Source: Escarpia spicata | Lineage: Eukaryota; Annelida; Polychaeta; Sabellida; Siboglinidae | Assembly (NCBI GenBank): GCA_963995525.1 | Contig: OZ023206.1 | Span: 6,373,317-6,437,316, forward strand | DNA: 64,000 bases | Direction of reading: 5' to 3' | In this document: positions 21,540 to 31,762 of the stretch, piece after piece | How positions within the stretch are numbered: the stretch's first letter is position 1 | How the letters are laid out: each line of letters begins with the position of its first letter | Notes under the pieces: generated by a model | Databases searched by the model: none | The model's input: only the letters and a program-made list of their open reading frames with translations | What the model was told of the DNA's origin: nothing | Position numbers and translations under genes: made by a program

Positions 21540-22259
21540 ACCAAACTACGTGTGTCTATCGCATGTAGTTACGTGGTATGATGTCGTCGTTTCTGACTAC
21601 TTTTTGGCCAGACGTAACGTTTCATTCATTTTTTTTCTTTTCTTGCAAATACAGTGTTTAGTGTAACATTGAGTAACTGTTTTTTAGGGTATCTACTAAT
21701 TAACTTGTTACGCTGTTAGTGTATTATGAACAACTGTAATTACTTTATAAGTCATAATCAAGTAATATGTATATATATATTTTATTCATTCATATCAAAA
21801 TGAACAGACTAACACATTGTCTAGTGTCGTTCTGACATAAATATTGTGTAATGTAGTCAAATGTTGCAGTGTTACACAAACATTGTACACCTAGTGTTTA
21901 AATGGTTCATTAATTGCTTGCCAATGGTACATGTCTTTTTAGCATGCCTGTAATTTTGGTTTACTTAAGACGATACCTTTCACTTATTAATGTCAATGCG
22001 GTGTTTAAGTAAGCCCAACAAACATTGTTGTTCTAGGGCATATCATTATATAAAAAACTACGGCCTCGAATACGGTTCCACTTTGTTATGAGCAATGCTA
22101 TAATTAATGTAACTATGTAATGCTTATATATATTTCGTAGGTAACTCCTTTTGTATTTTGTAATCTCTCATCTAGTGTGTTACTTTACAGTGGTTTAAAC
22201 TGTTATATCTCACTTCGTTGTTGTGAGCTATGGCATGGTAGTATCTTTTTATGCAGCCA
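21540..22259. other. AT-rich non-coding stretch
   Basis: No ORF with recognisable similarity. It links the L1-like ORF1 to the 63-bp array. Confidence 0.5.
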
Positions 22260-23790
22260 GCAAAGCCATTTACGTTTTATTTGTTTCTGTTTCTTCTTGT
22301 TGACTATGTGTACTGTACTGATACATGTCCACCGTCATATTATTTGTTTCTGTTTCTTCTTGTTGACTATGTGTACTGTACTGATACATGTCCATCGTCA
22401 TATTATTTGTTTCTGTTTCTTCTTGTTGACTATGTGTACTGTACTGATACATGTCCACCGTCATATTATTTGTTTCTGTTTCTTCTTGTTGACTATGTGT
22501 ACTGTACTGATACATGTCCACCGTCATATTATTTGTTTCTGTTTCTTCTTGTTGACTATGTGTACTGTACTGATACATGTCCACCGTCATATTATTTGTT
22601 TCTGTTTCTTCTTGTTGACTATGTGTACTGTACTGATACATGTCCATCGTAATATTATTTGTTTCTGTTTCTTCTTGTTGACTATGTGTACTGTACTGAT
22701 ACATGTCCATCGTCATATTATTTGTTTCTGTTTCTTCTTGTTGACTATGTGTACTGTACTGATACATGTCCATCGTCATATTATTTGTTTCTGTTTCTTC
22801 TTGTTGACTATGTGTACTGTACTGATACATGTCCATCGTCATATTATTTGTTTCTGTTTCTTCTTGTTGACTATGTGTACTGTACTGATACATGTCCATC
22901 GTCATATTATTTGTTTCTGTTTCTTCTTGTTGACTATGTGTACTGTACTGATACATGTCCATCGCCATATTATTTGTTTCTGTTTCTTCTTGTTGACTAT
23001 GTGTACTGTACTGATACATGTCCACCGTCATATTATTTGTTTCTGTTTCTTCTTGTTGACTATGTGTACTGTACTGATACATGTCCATCGTCATTATTTG
23101 TTTCTGTTTCTTCTTGTTGACTATGTGTACTGTACTGATACATGTCCACCGTCATATTATTTGTTTCTGTTTCTTCTTGTTGACTATGTGTACTGTACTG
23201 ATACATGTCCATCGTCATATTATTTGTTTCTGTTTCTTCTTGTTGACTATGTGTACTGTACTGATACATGTCCATCGTCATATTATTTGTTTCTGTTTCT
23301 TCTTGTTGACTATGTGTACTGTACTGATACATGTCCACCGTCATATTATTTGTTTCTGTTTCTTCTTGTTGACTATGTGTACTGTACTGATACATGTCCA
23401 CCGTCATATTATTTGTTTCTGTTTCTTCATGTTGACTATGTGTACTGTACTGATACATGTCCATCGTCATATTATTTGTTTCTGTTTCTTCTTGTTGACT
23501 ATGTGTACTGTACTGATACATGTCCATCGTCATATTATTTGTTTCTGTTTCTTCTTGTTGACTATGTGTACTGTACTGATACATGTCCATCGTCATATTA
23601 TTTGTTTCTGTTTCTTCTTGTTGACTATGTGTACTGTACTGATACATGTCCATCGTCATATTATTTGTTTCTGTTTCTTCTTGTTGACTATGTGTACTGT
23701 ACTGATACATGTCCATCGTCATATTATTTGTTTCTGTTTCTTCTTGTTGACTATGTGTACTGTACTGATACATGTCCATCGTCATATCAG
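22260..23790. repeat. 63-bp minisatellite (about 24 units)
   Basis: The unit is tattatttgtttctgtttct-tcttgttgactatgtgtact-gtactgatacatgtccatcg-tca. Copies are nearly identical, varying mainly at tccaccg/tccatcg. At 63 bp the unit is 21 codons, so several frames stay open for hundreds of codons. Plus frames read hydrophobic FLLTMCTVLIHVHR, and the minus frame reads MDMYQYSTHSQQEETETNN. One unit near 23090 lacks two bases and shifts every frame. I see no start signal, splice site or family match that would make any of these genes. Confidence 0.95.
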
Positions 23791-24138
23791 TTTGCCTTAT
23801 TTGTTGAATATTGTCTAACAAAACATACAAACAAACACAACGATGCAACTACATTATATTATTAGGTTAGCGATCACCAAGACATTATGTATTGCTTCTT
23901 TGGTGCAAATACCCTTGTTATACACTAGATCCTGCACGTGTACATATTTGTTTTTTATTCTTCTTAATCTACCAGTTAATGACAAAACAGTTTGATCGCA
24001 TTTTTCTTTCACACTTGGGTAGTATTGACAACAACAACAACAACAATAACAATGTAATTAATACATTATATATTGATAACAATGAACTGCAAGTCATAAA
24101 ACATTGATCGTATTACGACATAGATCACTTTAAGATAC
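23791..24138. other. AT-rich spacer with (aac)n
   Basis: Short (aac)n/(caa)n run near 24030-24055. No gene seen. Confidence 0.5.
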
Positions 24139-24530
24139 TAGCTGATGATAAAAATGGACAATTTTCAATACTCAGCTTAAGTATTCTGTCTATAAATTCT
24201 AAATTTGACGAACTCGTTTCATTCGTCAGCTCACTACAGGACATCAATAATACATTTAGTGTAATTTGCCTACAAGAATGTAGGATATTCAACATAACCG
24301 ATTTAGCAAATATACAACTACCTGGGTACGCTTGTATTGCTCAAGGAAAGAGTAGCAGTAACAATGGTGGCTTAATCACATATATTAACAAAATATTCCA
24401 ACATATAGTCAAACTAAACATAAATACATACGAACACTGGGAGGGACTAACTATTAATGTAACTCTAGATGTTTATCAAAACCAATTACTATTGGCAACA
24501 CATACAGACCTCCGAGCATGTGAAGAGAAC
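24139..24530 (+). pseudogene. non-LTR ORF2 endonuclease, N-terminal part
   Basis: The plus frame reads ILSINSKFDELVSFVSSL, VICLQECRIFNITDLANIQL and GKSSSNNGGLITYINK. After a one-base shift come GNTYRPPSM and a stop. The sequence of features S.N..F..L......VICLQE, then GLI.Y, then G..YRPP, is the beginning of the apurinic-type endonuclease of LINE ORF2. The Glu of LQE is a catalytic metal ligand in this family. Everything downstream, including the RT, is missing, as the sequence switches to the viral ATPase at about 24534. Confidence 0.75.
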
Positions 24531-24533
24531 ATG

Positions 24534-24773
24534 TCAGGCTTCTATTTTATCCCGAACAATCTCACGCAGCGAGTCATAGGCTCCTTGGTCTGCGCTCGGG
24601 GTCACAACGTGGAGCTTCTCCCACCGAACCCAGCCGGGCTGTAGGTGCAGGATAACAAGCAGGTTGGTCTTGCTACAGCCACTCGGGCCCACCAGCAGAG
24701 CTCGGATACGGCGGGGGAGTAACCAGTGGTGTGTGCCGCCCCTGCCGCGGTTCCCGCTACTCTTCTGAATCAA
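24534..24773 (-). pseudogene. Polinton packaging ATPase, fragment
   Basis: The minus frame reads IRALLVGPSGCSKTNLLVIL (Walker A-like GPSGxxKTN), then GWVRWEKLHVVTPSADQGAY and DSLREIVRDK before breaking at the L1-like junction. This is the start of the FtsK/HerA-type genome-packaging ATPase of Polinton-like elements. It would drive DNA into capsids. Walker B and the rest of the domain are absent, and the GCSKTN variant of the P-loop is unusual (GxGKT is the norm). It is co-oriented with the capsid genes. Confidence 0.65.
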
Positions 24774-24904
24774 ATCAATAACCTCTGTGTGTGTATTAGA
24801 GCCAGAGCTGCCCTTTCAATTGGGCGGGATGTACTGTGTGAAGAGCCGCACAAGGACTCCCACAACAGGTGACTACCAAAAACTAACCAAGACTTCACGA
24901 AGGT

Positions 24905-25096
24905 GAGACGCCGCATCGTATGTGGGCGCACTAAGTCTGTTTGTTGCCGCTTCTGCTGGTGTCGGGACGACCACGCATTCAGGGGGCGACATCCAGCAGG
25001 CGCTGTCTAATCTGCCTGGCCTTCCCTGGGCAAAGTTCTTCGGAGAAAAGCACCTCCCAGGCTACAGCTACTACGGGCCGGGAGCGCACCCTAACT
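24905..25096 (+). pseudogene. possible phospholipase A2-like capsid-associated protein, fragment
   Basis: The plus frame reads GGDIQQALSNLPGLPWAKFF, then EKHLPGYSYYGPGAH before a stop. The string HLPGY.Y.GPG resembles the calcium-loop region of parvovirus-type phospholipase A2 domains, which also occur in Polinton virion proteins. The His-Asp catalytic motif that should follow is not visible in any frame, so the call is weak. In viruses of this type the enzyme helps particles leave endosomes. This copy cannot be functional. Confidence 0.35.
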
Positions 25097-25378
25097 AACA
25101 CAGGAATGAAAGCAAAGATTGTTTTCGGCGGGGAGGGAACCGCGGCGGAGCCGTAGGGTGAGTTCCAATAGCAGGAACCGCAACCAAGTCTCCGAACCGA
25201 CTTTGTTGGACCCACAAGGGCTCCTCGCCGTATGGCAGGCAAGACTGAAGTAGTTAGATGCGGTAATAATTTTTTGTTCGCTATGTAGTGAACGAGGATG
25301 GGTATTGCAGAAGAGCTGTACTGCACAATGCTAGAGGTGGGGTGCTGTGCCTGGCAATACAAAATCCCGGGGCCTTTA

Positions 25379-25572
25379 GCCCATACATATAATCCATGTA
25401 GCCCATAGTAATCTTGAGTTGTGGCGCCGCGATCCCGCAGCTGTTTGGCGATTTGCTGCTATGTTCCAAGCAGGGCCGACCAACCTTAGGGTCGACACTG
25501 CGAAGTTAGACCCAGATACATGCAATGCATGTTGGAAACTTATTGGTTTGCTGGAATATATAGGCAACATAG
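25379..25572 (+). CDS. short ORF upstream of the integrase, unknown
   Basis: An open stretch without a good start (LELWRRDPAAVWRFAAMFQA, then LDPDTCNACWKLIGLLEYIG) ends just before the integrase reading begins. It is in the same orientation as the integrase and may be its degraded N-terminal neighbour. No family recognised. Confidence 0.25.
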
Positions 25573-26680
25573 ATGGACACTAAGCTCTCGCGCATATACT
25601 ACAGCCCCCAGGGCTACTGGAAAGGGCTTGCTGCTGCTGCTGCTAAGATCTCAGAAGATGCTGCCCGTGGTTAACAAAGTAGGCCGCATGGCAGATCTAC
25701 TATCAGCCCCTCGCCACGTACCACGACCCAGGTTCGATATCTCTGTACCAAAACGAAGTCAACCAGGCCGCATGACAAGGTACATATAAGTACGCGCTGA
25801 CCGTGGTGGACGTGGCCAGCCGCTATAAAGAGGCTGAGCCACTGGCCTCAAAAGAGGCCTATGAGGTGGCTTCTGCGCTGACCCGCATCTACAGTCGTAG
25901 CCCCCTTAAGTGGTCCAAGCTACTGCAGGTAGATCCTTGGGCGCGAGTTCAAGGGAGCACTTTCCCAGGTGCTAGCAAAGCGTGGCGTTGCGGTTCGGCG
26001 TGATATAAAATACTTGCACTGGGCGCAGGGCATTGTGGAGCGTTTCAACCGCACGCTGGCAGAGCGGCTGTTTGGACACCAATACGCACTAGAAATGGTC
26101 GACCCTAGTCGGCGTTCGTTGGAGTGGATGGCTCGGCTGCCATGCATGGTTGCGGCCCTGAACAACGATGTGACGCGCCTGACTGGCAAAAAGCCCTATC
26201 GCGGGAACGACAGTGGTCTCAATGCCCACCGCACCTACTCGCGCGCCGTCGTCCCGACTGCCGCTGCAAAGGCCTGTGGGTACGTCTCAGTCGAAGCTCC
26301 GTTCGGACGTGGGTGTGCGGTACCTCTACCAGCAGGGCGAACCCGAGGGAGGTCGCCGCCGCGCCATAGACCTCGTGTGGTCTCTGAATGTGTACTGGTG
26401 TCGCGCTTACATTTATCCGGGCGTTAAATTGTATCCCGGTGATGTTTATGTGCATATGTAAGGCATAATATTTGGCAACAGTAGATCACGACAGTCGTAG
26501 ATGGTGCTAAATACATTTCCTTAGATACGCGCACGCGCAGAAACGTCACACGGATATTATTTAACGCCCGAATAAATGTAAGCGCGACATCGGCTCGGTC
26601 GCTCTGTAACCAAACCTGGGGAGCTTATCCTGTATTATTTGTTGGACGGGCCGGCCCGTGGATTTGTGCGGGAATAGCTG
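25573..26680 (+). pseudogene. Polinton retroviral-type integrase, interrupted
   Basis: Blocks in order on the plus strand: an N-terminal zone (SRIYYSPQGYWKGLAAAAKI, 25580-25640), RHVPRPRFDISVP, then core VDVASRYKEAEPLASK (first Asp), LLQVDP (second Asp), YLHWAQGIVERFNRTLAERL (catalytic Glu) and WMARLPCMVAALNNDVTRL. The C-terminal part runs VRYLYQQGEPEGGRRRA and VWSLNVY, and resumes after an insertion with RLGRSVTKPGELILYYLLDG and GFVRE plus a stop. All three catalytic acidic residues are visible. It would integrate the linear element into the host genome. Several frameshifts and a MITE at 26399-26589 break it. It is convergent with PolB. Confidence 0.7.
26399..26589. mobile_element. 191-bp MITE with 31-bp TIRs inside the integrase
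   Basis: The ends TGTCGCGCTTACATTTAT..CGGGCGTTAAAT (26399 onward, and its reverse complement ending at 26589) match at all but one of about 31 positions. Removing it brings integrase residues VWSLNVY and RLGRSVTKP back together. Flanks are tgg on the left and tcgg on the right, a possible 3-4 bp target duplication blurred by mutation. No coding capacity. Confidence 0.8.
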
Positions 26681-26689
26681 CCGTCATCG

Positions 26690-26965
26690 TCTTCTCGTCG
26701 ATGAGGCCATCGAACTCCGGCTGAAAAATGCCATGCGTCTCAACATGGAATTCCGACTGAGGAATGCCGTCGGGCTCCGGCTAAGGAATGCCGTCGGGCT
26801 CTGGCTGACGAATGCCGTCGTGCTCCGGCTGAGGAATGCCGTCGGGCTCCGGCTGAGGAATGCCGTCGGGCTCCGGCTGATGAATGCCGTCGGGCTCCGG
26901 CTGAGGAATGCCGTCGGGCTAAGGCTGATGAATGCCGTCGGGCTCCGGCTGAGGAATGCCTTCAC
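26690..26965. repeat. 24-bp minisatellite from the PolB C-terminal tail
   Basis: About nine units of gaggaatgccgtcgggctcc-ggct. On the minus strand each unit encodes the octapeptide PQPEPDGI (variants IHQPEPDG, IRQPEPDG). The array is flanked on both sides by related single copies (PEFDDLIDE on one side, PEFDGLIDE on the other), the acidic tail that follows the PolB C-terminal block. On the plus strand the left flank overlaps the integrase end. It is an in-frame expansion of a polymerase tail. Confidence 0.8.
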
Positions 26966-27215
26966 AGGTTATCGTCTTATCGACGAGCAGCTCGTCGATG
27001 AGGTCATCGAACTCCGGCTGAGGTATGGCCTTGTGACTATAGGCCAGCGTCCCAACGCCATCATCGCCATCAACATTTGTGACCAGCGGTGAGAGAGTGA
27101 CACCTTGTTGAGATGCGTCCGTAGATCTGGTGGCCCTGGCTGCGTAGAATGTCCATCCCGTGCCGGAAGGTCTTCCTCTCGAAGAGACCTTCCTTGTATT
27201 TATGTCACGGATTAG
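26966..27215 (-). pseudogene. Polinton PolB C-terminal segment
   Basis: The minus strand reads KYKEGLFERKTFRHGMDILR, then QGHQIYG, and after a small shift THLNKVSLSPL, a DDGVGTLAYSH-type end and the acidic tail PQPEFDDLIDE. The order KTFRH.MD.L.S..H.IYG..LNKVSLSP..T.....DDGV.TLAYGH is the standard C-terminus of Polinton protein-primed DNA polymerases. It is detached from the catalytic core at 28546-29592 by 1.33 kb of foreign sequence. Confidence 0.65.
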
Positions 27216-27347
27216 CGAGGTATCTGTACATTAGATGGCTCAGTCAAATAGGATTCTTATATATCAAGGTCAACGCATATGAGAAAGATAAATAGTATAT
27301 AGCTAGTCCTCGCGGACTCTCATTACAGTAATCTGTTACAAAACACA

Positions 27348-27391
<44 letters not shown>

Positions 27392-28545
27392 CACATATAT
27401 ATGAATACTTCAAGGGTAATAATACCTCACTTCAAAACCACAGCTAACTACCAATCATAATACAGCAAATAATAGATACGTTCAATCAGAAAATAGACAT
27501 TTACACTGGGCTAGTCGTATCTCGAATATATACGAACGTTTGTTGTCAAGACAACACGCCAAGCTCAGAATACAATTAGAACGTTGTATCTCGGCCGCAC
27601 GAGTGATGATGCCGGGCAATTGACGATTGCCGTCGTACGCCGTGAATTCTCGAGTCGCGTCCGTTCAGTAATCGCACGGTCGCAAACGATTGCGAAGTCA
27701 GTTGAATACGTTCAACTGAAAGACGAAGCCGGACAGTAGACGCTTACCGCCGGCCGCTACGAATTCGATCGAGAGGTCTTGCCCTGTCGCAAACGATCGA
27801 GAAGTCGGATGAACGGGTTCGCGCGAATGACGACGCCTGGCAGTATACGTTTACCGCCGGCCGCTACGAGTCGCATTCGGTCTAGCTTTCTAACGATGTC
27901 GCTGTGAGACAGCTGTTCGAGGATGGCCCGAGCTGGGTGAGCGCGTCGCGATTATCGCTCAACGACGCAAATACGTTGGAGCCGACCGGAACGTTGTCTC
28001 AATATACCGCTGACGTGGAGGCATGGCTTCTTCGAAGCTCGAACAGTCTCTCTGGACACTGAATATTACTCACACACACAAAACTTGGGAACGTAACCCA
28101 CGTTAACGATTCCCACCACACTTCACGACTTGACTTGCCATTCTCTTGGCAGCAGGGTAACCTGTCTCGTTCAACCCTGGATCTGTCCCAGTCCTTCGCC
28201 AGCGCCCAGATGGCGAAATGCGCACGACAGACGTTTATATAAGCGGACCTAATTACACATCATATGACAGGTTTCCATCTTTTCTATTGGCTAAAACAAT
28301 ATACAAGTCAAGCTACGCCTTGTTCAACACCCTCTCATATACAGTGAAACCACCTGCTTGCCTAGAAACGCTAGCAACAGAATACCACGCCTCACTGAGC
28401 GCATCTGCAACCGAGTTGCTGTAATTACGTAACTAAGGCGGTTGGTCAACAATCAGCCTATCTACTGGCTTGACCTTCCTCATTTACCAAATTAAACCTA
28501 AGGAAAGTAGTTTTACACATCCAGAAATAGCAGAAATGCTACAGT
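27216..28545. other. 1.33-kb insertion splitting PolB, with internal tandem repeats
   Basis: Holds an (acgc)n/(ac)n microsatellite at 27340-27394 and degenerate repeats of roughly 110 bp at 27600-27885 (cgcaaacgat, gaagtc, then ttaccgccggccgctacga twice). No transposase is visible. Its ends fall where the PolB reading stops (after KGVKR on one side, before KYKEGLF on the other). It is probably a non-autonomous DNA transposon, but I could not define TIRs. Confidence 0.5.
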
Positions 28546-29592
28546 TTACCACCACCTCTTCACGCCTTTTGCGTTGCGGATCTCTGTGGTGTCTGCCTTG
28601 AGGATGCTATACATCTTCGGACAAAGACCAACATACTCAGCAATTGGGGCACCAGTACACTCGTCCTTCATCTTTCCCAAGGCCTTGTTCTGTGAGCGGG
28701 TGGACCTCGGGGTAATTTCTGGTGTCATAAAGCTCTGCGTGTGCGGCAATGTCTTTGTAGAGTCCTCTGTTTGGATTTCAAGCAGCAAGGAGTCTGTGTC
28801 TGGGTAGAGGAGGTTACATCGCTCGCCGCACTGTGTCTTCAGTCGGTTATAGTAGAAGTCGTACATCATGTGCTTGGACAGGTCCAGGATGCTCATCCCC
28901 ACGTAGACGCGATCCACCACAAGCCTACTCTTGTGCATGTGGAGAGCGGCCAGGTCATAATTAAATATCTGCAGCCGAGCAAAGGCCGGCCTCGCTACGA
29001 GACGGGGAGCTTCTGCTCTTCATACGAGCGCACCAACTTGACATTCACCCGTTTGCGCAGGTTTTCCATGGTCTTACCAAACACAGAGTTGTTCATCAGC
29101 TTGTATAGGTCTTTCTCAAAGCCGCTGGTCGCCTGCTTGCGAAGCTCAATGTTCATCTTGATGTAAGGCTCCATCCAGGGGCTCTGGTCTCAGAGCCCGG
29201 TGGATATTCTTCAGCTTCATCCCAAGAGACAAGCACAGTTGCAAGTTGCGGTAATGCACCATGTAGCGCTCCTTGTTGCGGAGGTCGGGCACCAGCTTTC
29301 CAACGGCTGTAAGCGTGCCCCCTGCGCTTTTCAACAGTTCATTCTGGTAGTCCGACATCCACTCAGTCGGAATTGCCAGGCCCTCTGGCGCCAGCGGGTA
29401 TGCATTGTGTGTATCGTGCAACTTCTCCGGATACTCAAGGTCGACCTCGAGAATGTAGCCCTTTTTGGCATCTTATGGGTGAGATGCGATCTCCCCACTG
29501 TCTTCTACCCACTCAAAGCCACCAGTTGACAGCGGTTGGCTCATGGCCCAACAGTACAGGTTGTTGGCGTCAAGGTAGAGGATGTGGCATTG
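28546..29592 (-). pseudogene. Polinton protein-primed DNA polymerase B, core region
   Basis: Minus-strand blocks in order: YLDANNLYCWAMSQPLSTGG and GYILEVDLEYPEKLHDTHN, then in frame (29421-29146) AYPLAPEGLAIPTEWMSDYQ and YMVHYRNLQLCLSLGMKLKN. After a frameshift comes LMNNSVFGKTMEN (motif B region), then (28938-28546) SILDLSKHMMYDFYYNRLKT, the catalytic motif C YPDTDSLLLEI and EYVGLCPKMYSI. It replicates the linear element using a protein primer. The exonuclease half upstream of YLDANN is missing. Motif C has Pro where the family usually has Ala or Thr. At least three breaks. Confidence 0.75.
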
Positions 29593-31301
29593 CACAGTAA
29601 AAACACAAACCATAGCAATACCAGCAACAACACAAACGTTGCTTCTCTGAAGATTATACTCGACAACAACACGCCCACTTCAATTATTCCAAACTATAAA
29701 CCACACAGAGTGATACCATATCTTTATAAATCAAGTTAGGAATGTCCCAATTAAATTAAATTAAATTACTCTCACACATATGGTAGTTCAATTAATTTTA
29801 ATTAGTATATTTGTTCAATTATATTAAATTAACAATTGACTTCAGTTCAGCTAATTATTCTCTTCCAGAAAAAGTTAATTAATTAATTGTGTATTTATGT
29901 AAATTAAATTAACTAAATTGAGCTAATTGATTTAATTGAATTATCACATTAACAATTCGAATTAAGCCATGCTTGGTTATTTGTTGCGACCCTGCACTCG
30001 TTTGAAACTACGATGATGTAATGTCCTACCCAGTGATTACAACAGGCAATCTCACAGTACAAGATAAATATGACAAACTTGAATCACGAGTCACCCATCA
30101 AAAACGACAGCAGTGAAAGGGCGACTATAAGAGGCACGCGATTACGAAGAAACGAATAGTTTGTACGAAAATATTCGTGTTGACTTTACTTGGGATATAA
30201 TTTCACTTTGCCAGTTCCTGTAAGGAGGCAGATATCGAATCTGGCTGCAACTTGTTTAAGATACAGCTGGGTGTGGCAGGGAAAGAAGCGATGTACGATG
30301 ACCGTTCGACAGGGATGTAGACCTTGAGTCAGCTGAGGTATCCACATAAGTTTGTTGCACACACTTTCTGGATGACGAATGAATTTGTCTTCATCGGTTT
30401 GTCACCAAGTATTAATATATGTCACTCAAACTCCAAACTCATGAACGTGAAATGTGTGCGGGTTGACGCGATTACATTATTATTATGACTAGACACTAAA
30501 CAAATCACGCCCAACAACTTTATATGGCGCATTTGCGATGTAATCTACAGTAAAAAGATACTACAAACCATTCACCGGCACTAACAGCCTGCTATATATA
30601 TATATGCCGGAAGTGCCAGTTGCGCAATCTCCTATGTGTGCTAACTGTCCTTCTTCCATACGCCACCTTCTAGCGTATGTTGCGTGCGGCCGGACGGGTA
30701 GTTCAAACAGTTCTACGGTGCAATATTTAGTGGCGGAGTGTTCGTTTCTCGACCGGAAAGCGCTATTGGTTTACATCTGACGTCCGGCGGCGAAGTGTGA
30801 CGGCAACAGCTGGCGGAGTGACGCTGTCTGATCGAGTCGTGGCTTGTCAACTGTAATGTCTACACATATTTCTACACAAACATCAACAGCAAAGGTATAT
30901 ATGAACACTGGACACAAATAATACTACACATGTAAACTGACAAATATTACAATAAGAATCAGGGCCATCATCCAAATGATTACGCAGCGTTACGTTTGAC
31001 GGTGAGCAAATGTTTCAAGGTGGGTGTTTATTAGACACGTGGATGGACAGACTGAATTCTCGATGGAAACTCTAGTATTCACACAGGACGCAATTATTGT
31101 TTTGATGTTGATTTTCTTGGCAACAATCAGATTTGTGTGCGGGTATGTAAACATTTTCTTCCTGGACGGTTTGCCTCTCGGAAACTAAACTTAATCTACA
31201 ACATCTCGGAAGATCGGCAGACTGGAAATGCGGTGCAAAATGTTAGCGTTCAGGCTCGACACAATGGCTCGTCTGATCTTCATATTCCAGGCAACGATCA
31301 G
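29593..31301. other. non-coding; AT-rich block at 29745-29965
   Basis: The block at 29745-29965 is built of attaaatt/ttaatt motifs. The rest has no recognisable ORF or repeat family. An AATAAA on the minus strand (31027-31032) is a plausible poly(A) signal for the gene ending at 31302. Confidence 0.5.
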
Positions 31302-31762
31302 TTACTCCACGGTGATCTCACAAATGTCCCAGTCTTCGTGCCTCTCTGGGATGTGGATTGTTGCGTGTTTGCAGTCCTTCCCGTCACAGAGACACTTGGC
31401 CACGCACGTCGTCAGATCCCCATGGTCAACGCGACTCAGTTTGCATGGGTAGTAGTCTCCGGCGACTGGACAGGGCGGCCACTTCGTGCGTCGAACCATC
31501 ACGGCGAAGTGGGAGTTGGCGCACACGAGGCCGTGTCCTGTGATTCTGACCGTGAACGACGACTTTAGTTGGTCCGGGACGAGTGTCTTGATGGTCTGTC
31601 CCTTTAAAAAGCATATGTCTGCAGACGGCGGACTCCAGCGCTTAGAGAGCGCCGAATAGGTGTATAAATCCGTTGACGCCAGCGACACACAAGTGTCGGT
31701 GTTATCGTCGTTAAGACGCCTCAGCAGTTCCATCTTGACTGGAGGGTCGAGAAAAGGATGAG
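31302..31762 (-). CDS. last coding exon of the multi-EGF gene, Cys-rich C-terminal domain
   Basis: An acceptor cttttgttgcag precedes base 31762; the open frame runs to a stop at 31302. Entering in phase 1 (as the EGF exons leave) gives AHPFLDPPVKMELLRRLN and about 150 residues. These have about ten cysteines and the blocks SALSKRWSPPSADICFLKGQ, SSFTVRITGHGLVCANSHF and HEDWDICEITVE just before the stop. The W.ICE.(T/K)V end recalls the C-terminal strand of F5/8-type lectin-like domains found with EGF arrays in marine worms, which is tentative. It is probably secreted or extracellular. The phase match with the EGF exons is the main support for joining them. Confidence 0.55.

Larger units (their letters stand above)
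20590..24530 (+). mobile_element. L1-like non-LTR retrotransposon, 3'-truncated, with internal minisatellite
   Basis: An ORF1 with a coiled coil lies at 20728-21530. A 2.6-kb stretch with a 63-bp array (22260-23790) follows, then the first part of an ORF2 endonuclease (24139-24530). The element sits between viral genes of one orientation (minor capsid/small ORF on the left, ATPase on the right) and ends abruptly in the endonuclease at the ATPase fragment. A normal LINE insertion keeps its 3' end and loses its 5' end, so the missing 3' part implies a later deletion, or that the two ORFs come from separate events. Confidence 0.6.

Noticed and set aside
22177..23865. 562-codon hydrophobic repeat protein and the minus-strand MDMYQYSTHSQQEE protein
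   Set aside because: 63-bp tandem array. No start context, splicing or homology, and the frames break at a unit lacking two bases.
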